Source of the DNA: Nonomuraea maritima
GTDB taxonomy: Bacteria; Actinomycetota; Actinomycetes; Streptosporangiales; Streptosporangiaceae
Reading direction: 5' to 3'
DNA: 64,000 bases
NCBI RefSeq assembly: GCF_900100395.1
Contig: NZ_FNFB01000005.1
Coordinates: 248,001 to 312,000 of the forward strand
Below the pieces are notes generated by a model that saw nothing but the letters and a program-made list of their open reading frames with translations, ran no database searches and had not been told where the DNA came from. Shown one piece after another: positions 9,085 to 18,072 of the stretch. The stretch's first letter is position 1. Each line of letters begins with the position of its first letter. Both the position numbers and the translations under genes were made by a program.

Positions 9085-9636
9085 GTGCCGCCGCAGAAGC
9101 CTCTCAACCTGCCGTTCGACCCGATCGACCGCGCCGCGGAAAGCTGGCGTACCCACTTCGGGGCGTCGTCCGCCATGGCCGCCGTTACCTCGATCATGAG
9201 AGCGCACCAGATACTGCTGTCGCAACTTGACTCACTCCTGAAGTCGTACGACCTGACCTTCGCCCGGTACGAGGCGCTGGTGCTGCTCACGTTCAGCAAG
9301 AACGGCGCGCTGCCGCTGTCGAAGATCGGTGAACGGCTCATGGTCCACCCGACGAGCGTCACGAACACGGTGGACAGGCTGGAAAGGTCCGGGTTCGTCC
9401 GACGGCTGCCCAACCCGCGCGACGGCCGCGGCGTCCTCGCCGAGATCACCGAGACCGGCCGCGACGTGGTGCGCCGCGCCACGGCCGACCTGATGGCGGC
9501 CGATTTCGGGCTGTCCATGTACGCCGAGGACGAACTCCACCAGATGTTCGACCAGCTGCGCACGCTACGGGTGGCGGCGGGTGACTTCTCCGCCCCTGCC
9601 ATGCGGCAAGATGAAGGGCATGGCGGACTTCTCTAG
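9085..9636 (+). CDS. MarR family transcriptional regulator
   Basis: 183 residues with the MarR winged helix: LDSLLKSYDLTFARYEALVLL, then SKIGERLMVHPTSVTNTVDRLE (recognition helix) and the wing FVRRLPNPRDGRGVLAEIT. These proteins bind DNA as dimers and are usually released by small aromatic ligands. GTG 9085 is chosen over upstream starts because the -10-like TACCGT (9073-9078) ends 6 nt before it, which fits a leaderless transcript. It also removes a basic, non-conserved extension. The gene overlaps the start of the thioredoxin/TPR gene by 17 bp. Confidence 0.88.
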   Translation: MPPQKPLNLPFDPIDRAAESWRTHFGASSAMAAVTSIMRAHQILLSQLDSLLKSYDLTFARYEALVLLTFSKNGALPLSKIGERLMVHPTSVTNTVDRLERSGFVRRLPNPRDGRGVLAEITETGRDVVRRATADLMAADFGLSMYAEDELHQMFDQLRTLRVAAGDFSAPAMRQDEGHGGLL

Positions 9637-10558
9637 GCCCGGGTCGCTCTACGGAGCGATCGATCTGGGCGCGCGCAAGCAGGCACTGGAAGCTCAGGCC
9701 CGGCGGGAAGCGGCAGGTCCCCAGGCGGCCTCGTCGGCCTCGATCGTCGAGGTGACAGAAGAGACCTTCACGGCCGATGTCATCGACCGGTCCATGACCG
9801 TGCCCGTCGTCCTCGACCTCTGGTCGCCCCGGTCCCCGGGCAGCGTCCAGCTCAGCCCGGTGCTGGAGAAGGTCGTCGGCGACCTGGGCGGCAGGGCCGT
9901 GTTGGCCAGGGTCAACGTCGACGGCAGCCCGCAGATCGCCCAGGCGCTGCGCGTGCAGGCCGTGCCCACCGTGCTGGCGATCTTCCAGGGGCAGGCCGTC
10001 ACCGGCTTCCAGCAGGTGCTGCCCGAGCAGGAGGTGCGCCGCTGGCTCGACGAGCTGATGGGCGCGGTCGAGCAGTTCTACCAGGCCAACCCCGGCGCCC
10101 GCCCGCCGGCGGCGGAGGGAGAGCAGGAGGCCCCCGCGAGCCCGCCCGCCGACCCCGACCTGCTGGCCGCCGAGCAGGCCATCGACGACGGCGACCTCGA
10201 CGCGGCGGCCGCGGCCTACGAGCGGCTGCTGGCCCGTGTCCCTGGCGACGAGGACGCCCGGATGGGCCTGGCCGGCGTCAACCTCATGCGCCGCACGGCC
10301 GACGCCGACCCCGCCGACGTGCAGCGTAGGGCGCAGGACGCGTCCGACATCGACGCGCAGCTGCTCGCCGCAGACCTCGAGATGCTGTCCGGCGACGTCG
10401 ACCGGGCGTTCGAGCGGGTCATCGCCGTGGTCAAGCGCGCGTCGGGCGACGAGCGCGACCGGGCCAGGCGCCACCTGCTCGGTCTTTTCGCCGCATTGCC
10501 GGCAGAAGACCCATCCTTGGTCAAGGCACGTAGAGCTTTGGCGAGCGCCCTGTTCTAA
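9620..10558 (+). CDS. Thioredoxin-fold/TPR co-chaperone, YbbN (CnoX) type, lacking CxxC
   Basis: 312 residues. A thioredoxin domain spans about residues 40-140 (VTEETFTADVIDRSM, then VPVVLDLWSPRSPGS, then VQAVPTVLAIFQG with the cis-Pro). It is followed by an Ala/Pro linker and a TPR-like helical C-terminal domain (AEQAIDDGDLDAAAAAYERLL). Where thioredoxins have WCxxC this protein has WSPRSPGS, so it cannot act as a disulfide reductase. This is common in actinobacterial YbbN proteins, which act as holdases or chaperone partners. ATG 9620 is preferred (AAGG upstream); ATG 9611 would add three residues. Confidence 0.85.
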   Translation: MADFSRPGSLYGAIDLGARKQALEAQARREAAGPQAASSASIVEVTEETFTADVIDRSMTVPVVLDLWSPRSPGSVQLSPVLEKVVGDLGGRAVLARVNVDGSPQIAQALRVQAVPTVLAIFQGQAVTGFQQVLPEQEVRRWLDELMGAVEQFYQANPGARPPAAEGEQEAPASPPADPDLLAAEQAIDDGDLDAAAAAYERLLARVPGDEDARMGLAGVNLMRRTADADPADVQRRAQDASDIDAQLLAADLEMLSGDVDRAFERVIAVVKRASGDERDRARRHLLGLFAALPAEDPSLVKARRALASALF

Positions 10559-10567
10559 TCTGGTGAT

Positions 10568-11197
10568 ATGCGGGTTGTCACGATATCCGCGACATATGGC
10601 ACGGCCGGTAGCCAGATAGGTCCGGCCGTGGCCGAACGGCTCGGCGTGCCGTTCGTCGACCGTGCGATCCCCGGCGCCGTGGCAGCCGAGCTCGGCTGCT
10701 CGCTGGAAGAGGCGCTGGCCCACGACGACCGCGCCGAGCGCGGTCTCGGGCGGCTGCTGTCGGGGGCGCTGCGGCTGCCCACGGTCACCTTCGGCGGCGT
10801 CGACATGTACGTCCCCGGCGCGCTGCCGCTGCCGCCCGAGGAGTTCGTCCGCCACACCGAGCACGTCCTCACGGAGATCGCCGCCCAGCAGGGCGGCGTG
10901 TTCCTCGGACGGGCGGGGGCGATCGTCCTGGCCGGTCAGCCTGGCGCGCTGCACGTACGGCTCGACGCGCCGATCGAGCGGCGGGTCAGGCAGACCGCCA
11001 CGCTCGGCGGGATGAGCGAGCGTGAGGCCCGCAAGCTCATCAACGAGAACGACCAGGCGCGCACGGCGTACGTGCGGCATTTCTACCGGGTCGATCCGGC
11101 CGATTCGCGGCAATACCATCTCGTCATCGACAGCACCACCATTCCCGTTCCCGCATGCGTGGAACTGATAGCCCTGGCCTCCACGGCACTGGATTGA
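10568..11197 (+). CDS. Cytidylate kinase-like family protein
   Basis: 209 residues of the cytidylate-kinase-like (PF13189) family. It has an N-terminal P-loop-like strand-turn (TISATYGTAGSQIG) that lacks the canonical Gly-Lys-Ser, then ERLGVPFVDRAIP. It also has the nucleotide-binding GVFLGRAGAIVL, and the LID/arginine region IERRVRQTATLGGMSEREARKLI with an ENDQARTAYVRHFY segment. Members are probably P-loop kinases of unknown substrate. The start ATG has TAATCT (10556-10561) ending 6 nt upstream, suggesting its own leaderless transcript. The missing P-loop lysine makes canonical CMP kinase activity doubtful. Confidence 0.8.
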   Translation: MRVVTISATYGTAGSQIGPAVAERLGVPFVDRAIPGAVAAELGCSLEEALAHDDRAERGLGRLLSGALRLPTVTFGGVDMYVPGALPLPPEEFVRHTEHVLTEIAAQQGGVFLGRAGAIVLAGQPGALHVRLDAPIERRVRQTATLGGMSEREARKLINENDQARTAYVRHFYRVDPADSRQYHLVIDSTTIPVPACVELIALASTALD

Positions 11198-11253
11198 CCG
11201 AATGCCCCCTACGATGGGAGGACTTCTTGGTCAGTCCCGAAGGAGCGATTGAC

Positions 11254-12663
11254 GTGGCCACCGTTCCGAGTGTGTCGTACTCCATCACCGTGCGTCTTGA
11301 GGTGCCCGCCGGCGGCAAGGCCGTCAGCCTGCTCACCCACGCCGTAGAGTCGGCGGGAGGTGTCGTCACGGCTCTCGACGTCACCAACGCGGGCCACGAG
11401 AAGCTCCGCATCGACGTCACGTGCGCCGCGCGCGACACCGACCACGCCCAGGCCATCGTCGACCAGCTCGAGGCCGTCGAGGGCGTCGTCATCCACAAGG
11501 TGTCCGACCGCACCTTCCTCATGCACCTCGGCGGCAAGATCGAGATGGTGTCCAAGGTGCCGCTGCGCAACCGTGACGAGCTCTCGATGGCCTACACGCC
11601 CGGCGTCGCGCGGGTGTCGATGGCGATCGCGCGCAACAAGGAGGACGCGCGGCGCCTGACCATCAAGCGCAACACCGTCGCGGTCGTCACCGACGGCTCG
11701 GCCGTGCTGGGGCTCGGCAACATCGGCCCTGAGGCGGCGCTGCCGGTCATGGAGGGCAAGGCGGCGCTGTTCAAGCGGTTCGCCGGCATCGACGCCTGGC
11801 CGATCTGCCTCGACACGCAGGACGTCGACGAGATCGTCCGTACCGTGCAGGTGATCGCCCCCGGCTTCGGCGGCATCAACCTGGAGGACATCGGGGCGCC
11901 GCGGTGCTTCGAGATCGAGCGGCGGCTGCGCGAGCTTCTCGACATCCCGGTCTTCCACGACGACCAGCACGGCACCGCGATCTGCGTGCTCGCCGCGCTC
12001 ACCAACGCGCTGCGCGTGGTGAACAAGGACCTCGAGACCGTCAAGATCACGATGGCGGGTGCCGGCGCGGCCGGCACCGCGGTGCTGCGGCTGCTGCTCG
12101 CCGCCGGGGCCCGCAACATCGTCGTCTGCGACTACCTGGGCGCCGTCCACCAGGGCCGTGACGACCTCGACGACTCCCTGCGCTGGATCGCCGAGCACAC
12201 CAACGAGGAAGGCTACGCCGGCGACCTGCGCGGCGCCGTCAAGGACGCCGACGTCTTCGTGGGCGTGTCCGCGCCCGGCATCCTGACGGGCGACGACATC
12301 GCGACGATGGCCAAGGACCCGGTGGTGTTCGCGCTGGCCAACCCCGAGCCCGAGGTGTCGCCCGACGACGCCCGCGAGCACGCCGCGGTGGTCGCGACCG
12401 GCCGCTCCGACTTCCCCAACCAGATCAACAACGTGCTGGCGTTCCCTGGCGTGTTCCGCGGGCTGCTCGACGCCCAGGCGGGCGGGGTCACCGACGACAT
12501 GCTGCTCGCCGCCGCGGGCGCGCTGGCCGCGGTGGTCACGCCCGAGGAGCTCGGCCCCAACTACATCATCCCGAGCGTCTTCCACCCGGACGTGGCGACC
12601 GCCGTGGCCGCCGCCGTCCGCGAGTCCGCGGGCGGCCGCGCCCGCGGCTTCACCGAGGCGTGA
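11254..12663 (+). CDS. NAD(P)-dependent malic enzyme with N-terminal ACT domain
   Basis: 469 residues. Residues about 1-80 form an ACT domain ([19 protein letters not shown] onward), a small-molecule sensing module. The malic enzyme N domain follows, with the catalytic Tyr in SMAYTPGVA, Lys in [10 protein letters not shown] and the metal/substrate segment [10 protein letters not shown]. The Rossmann domain begins at [15 protein letters not shown]. It decarboxylates malate to pyruvate for gluconeogenic/NADPH balance. GTG 11254 has AGGAG at 11241-11245, 8 nt away. The longer frame from 11155 overlaps the upstream gene and has no SD. A hairpin terminator lies 22 bp after the stop. Confidence 0.93.
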   Translation: MATVPSVSYSITVRLEVPAGGKAVSLLTHAVESAGGVVTALDVTNAGHEKLRIDVTCAARDTDHAQAIVDQLEAVEGVVIHKVSDRTFLMHLGGKIEMVSKVPLRNRDELSMAYTPGVARVSMAIARNKEDARRLTIKRNTVAVVTDGSAVLGLGNIGPEAALPVMEGKAALFKRFAGIDAWPICLDTQDVDEIVRTVQVIAPGFGGINLEDIGAPRCFEIERRLRELLDIPVFHDDQHGTAICVLAALTNALRVVNKDLETVKITMAGAGAAGTAVLRLLLAAGARNIVVCDYLGAVHQGRDDLDDSLRWIAEHTNEEGYAGDLRGAVKDADVFVGVSAPGILTGDDIATMAKDPVVFALANPEPEVSPDDAREHAAVVATGRSDFPNQINNVLAFPGVFRGLLDAQAGGVTDDMLLAAAGALAAVVTPEELGPNYIIPSVFHPDVATAVAAAVRESAGGRARGFTEA

Positions 12664-12685
12664 TCCTCACCGACACCGTGCCGAA

Positions 12686-12713
12686 GGGGCCCTGGTCCGC
12701 TGACCGGGGCCTC
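12686..12713. terminator. Hairpin between convergent malic enzyme and 12.7-kb hypothetical gene
   Basis: A 12-bp stem including G-U pairs, around a 4-nt loop at 12698-12701. It sits between the stop codons of two convergent genes, overlaps the last two bases of the minus-strand gene, and can serve both. Confidence 0.7.
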
Positions 12714-13206
12714 ATCCTGTCGGGGCGGTGGTGACGGCGGGCATGAGGCGGTAGCTCTCCTGGAAGACCAGGTTGTGGGCGTCGGCGGCGGCGATCGCGC
12801 GCATGGTGTCCAGCTGGCCGGCCGCGTCCGTCTCGTCGAAGACGTTCAGCGGCCAGTCGCCCACCGTGTTGCCCCGCAGGTGCGGATGGTGGAAGTCGCG
12901 GCCGAAGTGGGCGACCACCGCGATCGGCTGCACCCCGCTCGCGCGCTGCTCCGGCCAGGTCAGCGACCACATCGCGTTCAGGCCGCCCTCCTGCGACCGG
13001 GTGACGCCGCTGGCCACCACCTCCCCGGTGCCGAGCAGCAGGTCGGCGTCGGCCTCGTCGAGCGCCCGGCGCGCCACCGGGTCGATCAGCTCGACGGCCC
13101 TCGCGAACACGCGTTCCTTGTCCTCCCGCGTGACGGCGGGGCCGTGGTTGCCGTCGCGCAGGTCGGTGAAGTGCCTCAGCAGGGCCTCGTTGAAGGGAGT
13201 CGGCAT
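12712..13206 (-). CDS. Conserved-type hypothetical protein (164 aa)
   Basis: 164 residues, soluble, no membrane segment, family not recognised. It begins MPTPFNEALLRHFTDLRDG. It contains a helical segment (KERVFARAVELIDPVARRAL) and a beta-rich region with WSLTWPEQRASGVQPIAVVAHFG. After that comes a HPHLRGNTVGDWPLNVF stretch with several His and Asp/Glu residues, ending in a helical segment with RAIAAADAHNLVFQ. It follows glpD on the same strand. A perfect hairpin (13208-13235) lies directly before the ATG and contains its purine-rich Shine-Dalgarno, so translation or transcription may be controlled there. A link to glycerol metabolism is only positional. Confidence 0.7.
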   Translation of the reverse strand: MPTPFNEALLRHFTDLRDGNHGPAVTREDKERVFARAVELIDPVARRALDEADADLLLGTGEVVASGVTRSQEGGLNAMWSLTWPEQRASGVQPIAVVAHFGRDFHHPHLRGNTVGDWPLNVFDETDAAGQLDTMRAIAAADAHNLVFQESYRLMPAVTTAPTG

Positions 13207-13207
13207 G

Positions 13208-13235
13208 CCTGCCCCCTTCCCATGAAGGGGGCAGG
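13208..13235 (-). terminator. Perfect hairpin between glpD and next gene, also covering its SD
   Basis: 12-bp perfect arms (13208-13219 and 13224-13235) with a 4-nt loop. On the minus strand it follows the glpD stop by 6 nt, as a terminator would. Its 3' arm carries the GAAGGGGG Shine-Dalgarno of the downstream gene and ends 1 nt before that ATG. Confidence 0.7.
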
Positions 13236-13241
13236 GGCACC

Positions 13242-14795
13242 TCAGCCCAGCAGCTCCGTGATCCGGGCCCGCACCTCGGGCGTGTCCAGCCCGCGTACGG
13301 TCAGGGTCGTGCGGCGGCGTACGACGTCGTCGACGGTGGCGGCCCACTCGTGGTCGCGGGCGTAGACGGCCTGGGCCCAGATGTCGGGCCCGTCGGGGTG
13401 GATGCGCTCGCCGAGAGCCGGTTCTTCCCTGATGAGCCGGGCCAGGTCGAACGCGATCGACCCGTAGTGCGTGGCCAGGTGACGGGCCACCAGCGGGTCC
13501 ATCCGGGTGACGCCCCGCTCGCGGTCGGTCCACAGCCGCAGGGCGACGGCGTCTGGGCTGGCCAGGCCGGGCAGCGGCACGGCGGGCAGGATGTCGGCCA
13601 GGTCGTCGCCGAGCGGCCGTCCTGGCAGGTGGGCGAGGGTGTCGAAGACGTGCTTGCCGATGTGGCGGTACGTCGTCCACTTCCCGCCGGCGACCGACAG
13701 CATGCCGCCCGAACCCCGGCTCACCACGGTCTCCCGCTTGGCCGCCGTGACGTCGCCCGGCCCGCCGGGCAGCACCCGCAGCCCGGCGAACGCGTACGTG
13801 ATGTCCTCCCGCCGCAGCTGGGTGTCGCGGACGGCGTGGCCGGCCTCGTCGAGGATCTGCGCGATGTCGGCCTCGGTCGGGCTCACCGCGCCAGGGTCGC
13901 CCTCGTACGCCTCGTCGGTCGTGCCGAGCAGCAGGTGGTCCTCCCACGGGATGGCGAACGACACGCGGTACTTGTCGATCGGCGTGGTGAGCGCCGCCTT
14001 CCACGGCTCGTGCCGGCGCAGCACCAGGTGGGCGCCCTTGGACAGCCGGATGCTGGGCGCGGCGTCCGGGTCCTCCATGCGGCGCAGGTGGTCGACCCAC
14101 GGGCCGGTGGCGTTCAGCACCAGCCGGGCCGAGACCCCGAACTCCGTGCCGTCGAGCCGGTCGCGCAGCTCGGCGCCCGTCACGGTGCCGGACGCTTTGC
14201 GCAGCCCGACGACCTCGGCGTGGTTGAGCACGGTCGCGCCCGCGTCGACGGCGGCGCGTACGGTCATGACCGCGACGCGGCTGTCGTTCATCTGGTGGTC
14301 GCCGTAGACGGCGGCGGCCCGCAGCCCCTCCGAGCGCAGCGCGGGCACCTTGGCCAGCGCCTGGTGCGGCGTGATGACCTTGCCCATGCCGTCGCCGAAC
14401 ACCGACAGCGCGGAGTACAGGAACACGCCGGCGCCGAGCTTGGCGGCGCCGTGCGGCCCGCCCTTGTAGATCGGCACGAGGAAGGTCAGCGGCTTGACCA
14501 GGTGCGGCGCGATGTCGGCGGCGAGGGCGCGCCGCTCGCGGTGGTTCTCGGCGACGAGCTTGACGTTGCCGGTCTGCAGGTAGCGCAGGCCGCCGTGGAC
14601 GAGCTTGGAGGACGCGCTGGAGGTGGCCCCGGCGAAGTCGCCGGCGTCGACCATGGCGACCCGCAGCCCCGCCTGCGCCGCCATCCACGTCACTGAGGTG
14701 CCGAGAATGCCGCCGCCGATGACCAGCAGGTCGTAGGAGGTGGTGGAGAGCTCATCCCGGGTCTGCGCCCGGTCGGCCCCGATCACGATCGTCAT
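13242..14795 (-). CDS. glpD: FAD-dependent glycerol-3-phosphate dehydrogenase
   Basis: 517 residues. The N-terminal dinucleotide-binding motif DLLVIGGGILGTSV is followed by the family signature SSASSKLVHGGLRYL. The substrate-domain segments RGSGGMLSVAGGKWTTYR and a helical C-terminal DAO_C domain (ARDHEWAATVDDVVRRR) are also present. It oxidises glycerol-3-phosphate to dihydroxyacetone phosphate at the membrane, passing electrons to quinone. ATG 14795 has AGGAG 7 nt upstream. It begins 10 bp after glpK, so glpK and glpD form one operon under the GylR operator. No glpF (glycerol facilitator) gene is present beside them, unlike the classical Streptomyces gyl operon. Confidence 0.94.
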   Translation of the reverse strand: MTIVIGADRAQTRDELSTTSYDLLVIGGGILGTSVTWMAAQAGLRVAMVDAGDFAGATSSASSKLVHGGLRYLQTGNVKLVAENHRERRALAADIAPHLVKPLTFLVPIYKGGPHGAAKLGAGVFLYSALSVFGDGMGKVITPHQALAKVPALRSEGLRAAAVYGDHQMNDSRVAVMTVRAAVDAGATVLNHAEVVGLRKASGTVTGAELRDRLDGTEFGVSARLVLNATGPWVDHLRRMEDPDAAPSIRLSKGAHLVLRRHEPWKAALTTPIDKYRVSFAIPWEDHLLLGTTDEAYEGDPGAVSPTEADIAQILDEAGHAVRDTQLRREDITYAFAGLRVLPGGPGDVTAAKRETVVSRGSGGMLSVAGGKWTTYRHIGKHVFDTLAHLPGRPLGDDLADILPAVPLPGLASPDAVALRLWTDRERGVTRMDPLVARHLATHYGSIAFDLARLIREEPALGERIHPDGPDIWAQAVYARDHEWAATVDDVVRRRTTLTVRGLDTPEVRARITELLG

Positions 14796-14805
14796 TGCGC
14801 TGCTC

Positions 14806-16278
14806 CTACTGCTCGACCCAGTCAAGGGTGCGGGCCACTGCTTTCTTCCAATTACGGTGTTCCCGCTCGCGTGCCGCCTCGTCGATGGCCGGCTGCCACT
14901 CGGCAGCCTTGTGCCAGTTGGCGCGCAGGCTGTCGAGGTCGGGCCAGTAGCCGGTGGCCAGGCCCGCGGCGTACGCGGCGCCGAGCGCGGTGGTCTCGGA
15001 GACCATCGGCCGGATGACCGGCACGGCCAGCACATCGGCGAGCGTCTGCATGAGCAGGTGGTTGGCGGTCATGCCGCCGTCGGCGCGCAGCGTCGTCAGG
15101 TCGAGACCGGAGTCGGCGTTCATGGCGTCGACCACCTCGCGGGTCTGCCAGGCGGTGGCCTCCAGCACGGCCCGCGCGATGTGGCCCTTGGTGACGAACC
15201 CGGTCAGCCCGGCGATCACGCCGCGCGCGTCGGAGCGCCAGTGCGGCGCGAACAGCCCGGAGAACGCCGGGACGAAGTAGCAGCCGCCGTTGTCGTCGAC
15301 GGTCCTCGCGAGCGTCTCGATCTCGGCGGCGCTGGAGATGAGGCCCAGGTTGTCGCGCAGCCACTGCACCAGCGAGCCGGTGACCGCGATCGCGCCCTCC
15401 AGCGCGTACGTGGCAGGGCCGTCGCCGATCTGGTAGCCGACGGTGGTCAGCAGGCCGTGCTTGGAGGCGACGGGCTGGGTGCCGGTGTTCATGAGCAGGA
15501 AGCTGCCGGAGCCGTACGTGCTCTTGGCCTCGCCCGGCTCGAAACAGGTCTGCCCGAACAGCGCCGCCTGCTGGTCGCCGAGCGCCGAGGCCACCTGGAC
15601 GCCCTCGGCGGTGCGGCCGTAGACCTCGGCCGACGAGCGGATCTCCGGCAGCATCGCGCGCGGCACGCCGAGCGCGTCGAGGAGTTCGTCGTCCCAGGCC
15701 AGGGTGTGGATGTTCATGAGCATCGTGCGGCTGGCGTTGGTCACGTCGGTGACGTGGCGGCCGGTGAGGTTCCACAGCAGCCAGCTGTCCATGGTGCCGA
15801 ACAGCACCTCGCCGCGTTCTGCGCGCTCGCGCAGCCCGTACGCGTCGAGCAGCCAGCGGATCTTGGGCCCGGAGAAGTACGTCGCGAGCGGCAGCCCTGC
15901 CTTCTCCCGGAACAGGCTCTCGTGCTCGGCCAGCGCCTTGGTGAGCGCGTCGGTGCGGGTGTCCTGCCAGACGACGGCGGGACATACCGGGCGGCCGGTG
16001 GCGCGGTCCCACAAAACGGTGGTCTCGCGCTGGTTGGTGATGCCGAGCGCGGCGACCTGGCCGTCGGCGATGCCGGCGCCCGACACGGCCTCGCGCAGGA
16101 CGCCGCGCACGTTCTCCCAGATCTCCTCGGCGTCGTGCTCGACCCAGCCGGGCCTCGGGAAGATCTGCCGATGCTCGCGCTGCCCGACGGAGACGATGTT
16201 GCCGCCTTCGTCGAAGAGGATGCATCGGCTGGACGTGGTGCCCTGGTCGATGGCTGCGACGTAGTGCGCTCGGGGCAC
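14806..16278 (-). CDS. glpK: glycerol kinase
   Basis: 490 residues of FGGY-type glycerol kinase, which phosphorylates glycerol with ATP. N-terminal [16 protein letters not shown] binds phosphate. Visible further on are the substrate region [16 protein letters not shown], the substrate-site stretch [17 protein letters not shown] and the ATP-site segment [15 protein letters not shown] 16278 is preferred because AGGAA stands 5 nt upstream and the protein then begins just before the conserved core. The in-frame ATG at 16299 has no SD and would begin next to the operator palindrome. The promoter and GylR-type operator lie at 16301-16325. First gene of the glpK-glpD operon. Confidence 0.94.
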   Translation of the reverse strand: MPRAHYVAAIDQGTTSSRCILFDEGGNIVSVGQREHRQIFPRPGWVEHDAEEIWENVRGVLREAVSGAGIADGQVAALGITNQRETTVLWDRATGRPVCPAVVWQDTRTDALTKALAEHESLFREKAGLPLATYFSGPKIRWLLDAYGLRERAERGEVLFGTMDSWLLWNLTGRHVTDVTNASRTMLMNIHTLAWDDELLDALGVPRAMLPEIRSSAEVYGRTAEGVQVASALGDQQAALFGQTCFEPGEAKSTYGSGSFLLMNTGTQPVASKHGLLTTVGYQIGDGPATYALEGAIAVTGSLVQWLRDNLGLISSAAEIETLARTVDDNGGCYFVPAFSGLFAPHWRSDARGVIAGLTGFVTKGHIARAVLEATAWQTREVVDAMNADSGLDLTTLRADGGMTANHLLMQTLADVLAVPVIRPMVSETTALGAAYAAGLATGYWPDLDSLRANWHKAAEWQPAIDEAAREREHRNWKKAVARTLDWVEQ

Positions 16279-16300
16279 TGGGTTCCTCGCAAGGCTCATG

Positions 16301-16325
16301 GTTCGACAATGCCGAACGAATCGTA
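16301..16325 (-). promoter_or_regulatory. glpK promoter -10 and GylR-type operator
   Basis: The 17-bp palindrome-like element GTTCGACAATGCCGAAC (16301-16317) has TTCG...CGAA half-sites typical of IclR-family operators. A -10-like TACGAT (minus strand, 16325-16320) lies directly upstream. The predicted transcription start therefore falls inside the operator, where a bound repressor would block initiation. Nearly the same 17-mer is found in front of gylR (17128-17144). Confidence 0.72.
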
Positions 16326-16354
16326 TGGCCTGCGCCGTGGGCTCATCAAGGGGG

Positions 16355-17104
16355 TCACCGTGCAAGATCACGAGTGATCGCGCGGGCGGCGTCGCGCACG
16401 TACGAGACGTACTCCATGTTCAGCACGCGGTCGGGGGCCAGCCGCTCGACGGCGCCGCGGATGCCGATGGCGCCCACGACGACGCCGCGCCGATCCTTGA
16501 TCGGCGCGGCGACGGCCACCTCGCCCTCGACCAGCTCCTCCATCTCGGACGCCCAGCCGCGCGCCCTGACCTCGCCGAGCTCGGCCTCAAGGGCCTCGGG
16601 CTCGACCGTGGTGTGCTCGGTGTGCGGCTCCAGCGGCGGCGCGACCGGCTCGCCGTACGGGTCGTGCGCGAGCAGCACCTTGCCGAGCGCGCTCGCGTGA
16701 GCCGGCAGGTACGTGCCCACCTGCAGCGTCTGCATGCTGTCGTCGGGACGGAACACGTGGTGGATCACCAGCACGTTGCCCTCGTGCAGGGTGCCGATCC
16801 AGGCGCTCTCCCTGCTGCGGCCGGCCAGCGCGTCGGCCCAGTTGATCGAACGGGTGCGCAGCTCGTTGACGTCGAGGTAGGTGCTGCCCAGGTGGAGCAG
16901 CGTGGCGCCGAGGCGGTACTTGCCGGTGGCCTGGTCCTGCTCGACGAAGCCCACGTGGACGAGCGTGCGCAGGATGCCGTGCAGGGTGCCCTTCGGCAGG
17001 CCCATCGCCCTGGCGAGTTCGGCGACCCCGAGCAGGCGGGGGCCGGAGGCGAGCAGCCGCAGGATCGCCGCCGCCCGCTCGACCGACTGAATCGTCTCTC
17101 CCAC
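16355..17104 (-). CDS. gylR: IclR family glycerol operon regulator (GylR type)
   Basis: 249 residues. N-terminal winged helix ([17 protein letters not shown], then [28 protein letters not shown]) and C-terminal IclR effector domain ([50 protein letters not shown]). The resemblance to Streptomyces GylR is close, and it sits 76 bp before glpK. It is expected to repress glpKD and itself until glycerol-3-phosphate binds. GTG 17104 is chosen because TAGGGT ends 7 nt upstream, fitting a leaderless mRNA. GTG 17113 is the alternative. An operator copy overlaps its likely -35 region. Confidence 0.9.
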   Translation of the reverse strand: MGETIQSVERAAAILRLLASGPRLLGVAELARAMGLPKGTLHGILRTLVHVGFVEQDQATGKYRLGATLLHLGSTYLDVNELRTRSINWADALAGRSRESAWIGTLHEGNVLVIHHVFRPDDSMQTLQVGTYLPAHASALGKVLLAHDPYGEPVAPPLEPHTEHTTVEPEALEAELGEVRARGWASEMEELVEGEVAVAAPIKDRRGVVVGAIGIRGAVERLAPDRVLNMEYVSYVRDAARAITRDLAR

Positions 17105-17111
17105 GCCCCGC

Positions 17112-17144
17112 ACCCTAGCGCAGATGAGTTCGATATTGCCGAAC
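17112..17144 (-). promoter_or_regulatory. gylR promoter with GylR-type operator
   Basis: GTTCGATATTGCCGAAC (17128-17144) matches the glpK operator at 15 of 17 positions. The -10-like TAGGGT lies at 17117-17112 on the minus strand, so the palindrome covers the -35/spacer region. This is consistent with autoregulation. Confidence 0.7.
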
Positions 17145-17444
17145 GCCCACGGAGGGATTCAGCTGGCGGATGCGCAAAACGGGTCCGCCGACTGATCGGT
17201 GTCCGGGTGAGCGGCCCTAGAATGTCGGCCGGTGTCAGAGCCCCCTTCGCCCTCCGTCCGGTCTCCCGCGAACGGCCCGGCCGGGCAGCGCTTGTCGCGC
17301 GTCCACGATGGACCGGCCGGATCGACGCGCCTCGCCGCCCGTCATTCGCGCGGTCCCGGCCGTCGGGGCGAGCTCGATCCCCTCCTTCTCAGGGCTCGGG
17401 TTTCCTGCGGGACTGACATGACGGTGTCACGACGAGGAGAGTTA

Positions 17445-18071
17445 GTGGAACAACCTTCCCGTTTGGCGGGATCCGTACGGCCGGGGGGCCGTACCGCGCG
17501 GGTGCGCGCGGCCGTGCTGGCGGCCACTCAGGACGAACTGGTCGAACGCGGCTTCCACGGACTGGCCATGGACCAGGTGGCGACCCGCGCCGGCGTCGGG
17601 AAGACGACGGTCTACCGCCGCTGGGGGAGTCCGGCCGGCCTCGTGGTCGACCTGATGAAGGAGCTGGCCGAGCAGTTCCTGGCGCACGCCGACACCGGCG
17701 CCGTCGAGGGCGACCTGCTGGCCAGCGCGCTGTCGATGGTGGAGGCGCTGGGCGACAAGCGACTCGGGCCCACGCTGGAGGCGATGATCGCCGCCGCGAC
17801 CTGTGACGACCAGGCCGCCCTGGCGCTGCGGGCCTTCTACGCCCGCCGGATCGAGGTGTGGGCCAAGGCCGTCGGCCTGGCCGTCGAGCGGGGGGAGCTG
17901 CCCATGGGCACCGACGGCCCCGAGGTCGTCAGGGCGGTCTCGGCCCCCCTTTACTACCGTCAGGTGGTCATCAGGGAGCCGGTGACGCGGGAGGACGCCG
18001 AACGGTCGGTGGCACGCACGCTGGCCGCCGCCCGGGCCGGGGAGTTCGTGGTGGCCGGCGCGGGGGTGTGA
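17445..18071 (+). CDS. TetR family transcriptional regulator
   Basis: 208 residues. The TetR N-terminal helix-turn-helix reads VRAAVLAATQDELVERGFHGL, then MDQVATRAGVGKTTVYRRWGS. The all-helical C-terminal ligand domain resembles the TetR_C_16/AcrR-like type. The start is assigned to GTG 17445 because AGGAG (17435-17439) stands 5 nt upstream. ATG 17418 and longer starts lack an SD. It is oriented away from gylR. Its stop is 1 bp from the convergent LPXTG-protein gene. No obvious partner gene identifies its ligand. Confidence 0.85.
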   Translation: MEQPSRLAGSVRPGGRTARVRAAVLAATQDELVERGFHGLAMDQVATRAGVGKTTVYRRWGSPAGLVVDLMKELAEQFLAHADTGAVEGDLLASALSMVEALGDKRLGPTLEAMIAAATCDDQAALALRAFYARRIEVWAKAVGLAVERGELPMGTDGPEVVRAVSAPLYYRQVVIREPVTREDAERSVARTLAAARAGEFVVAGAGV

Positions 18072-18072
18072 G

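Noticed and set aside
12712..14688. 658-residue frame joining the 164-residue protein to a long Arg-rich N terminus
   Set aside because: The N-terminal part is an off-frame reading of glpD; the real start is ATG 13206, behind a hairpin with SD.
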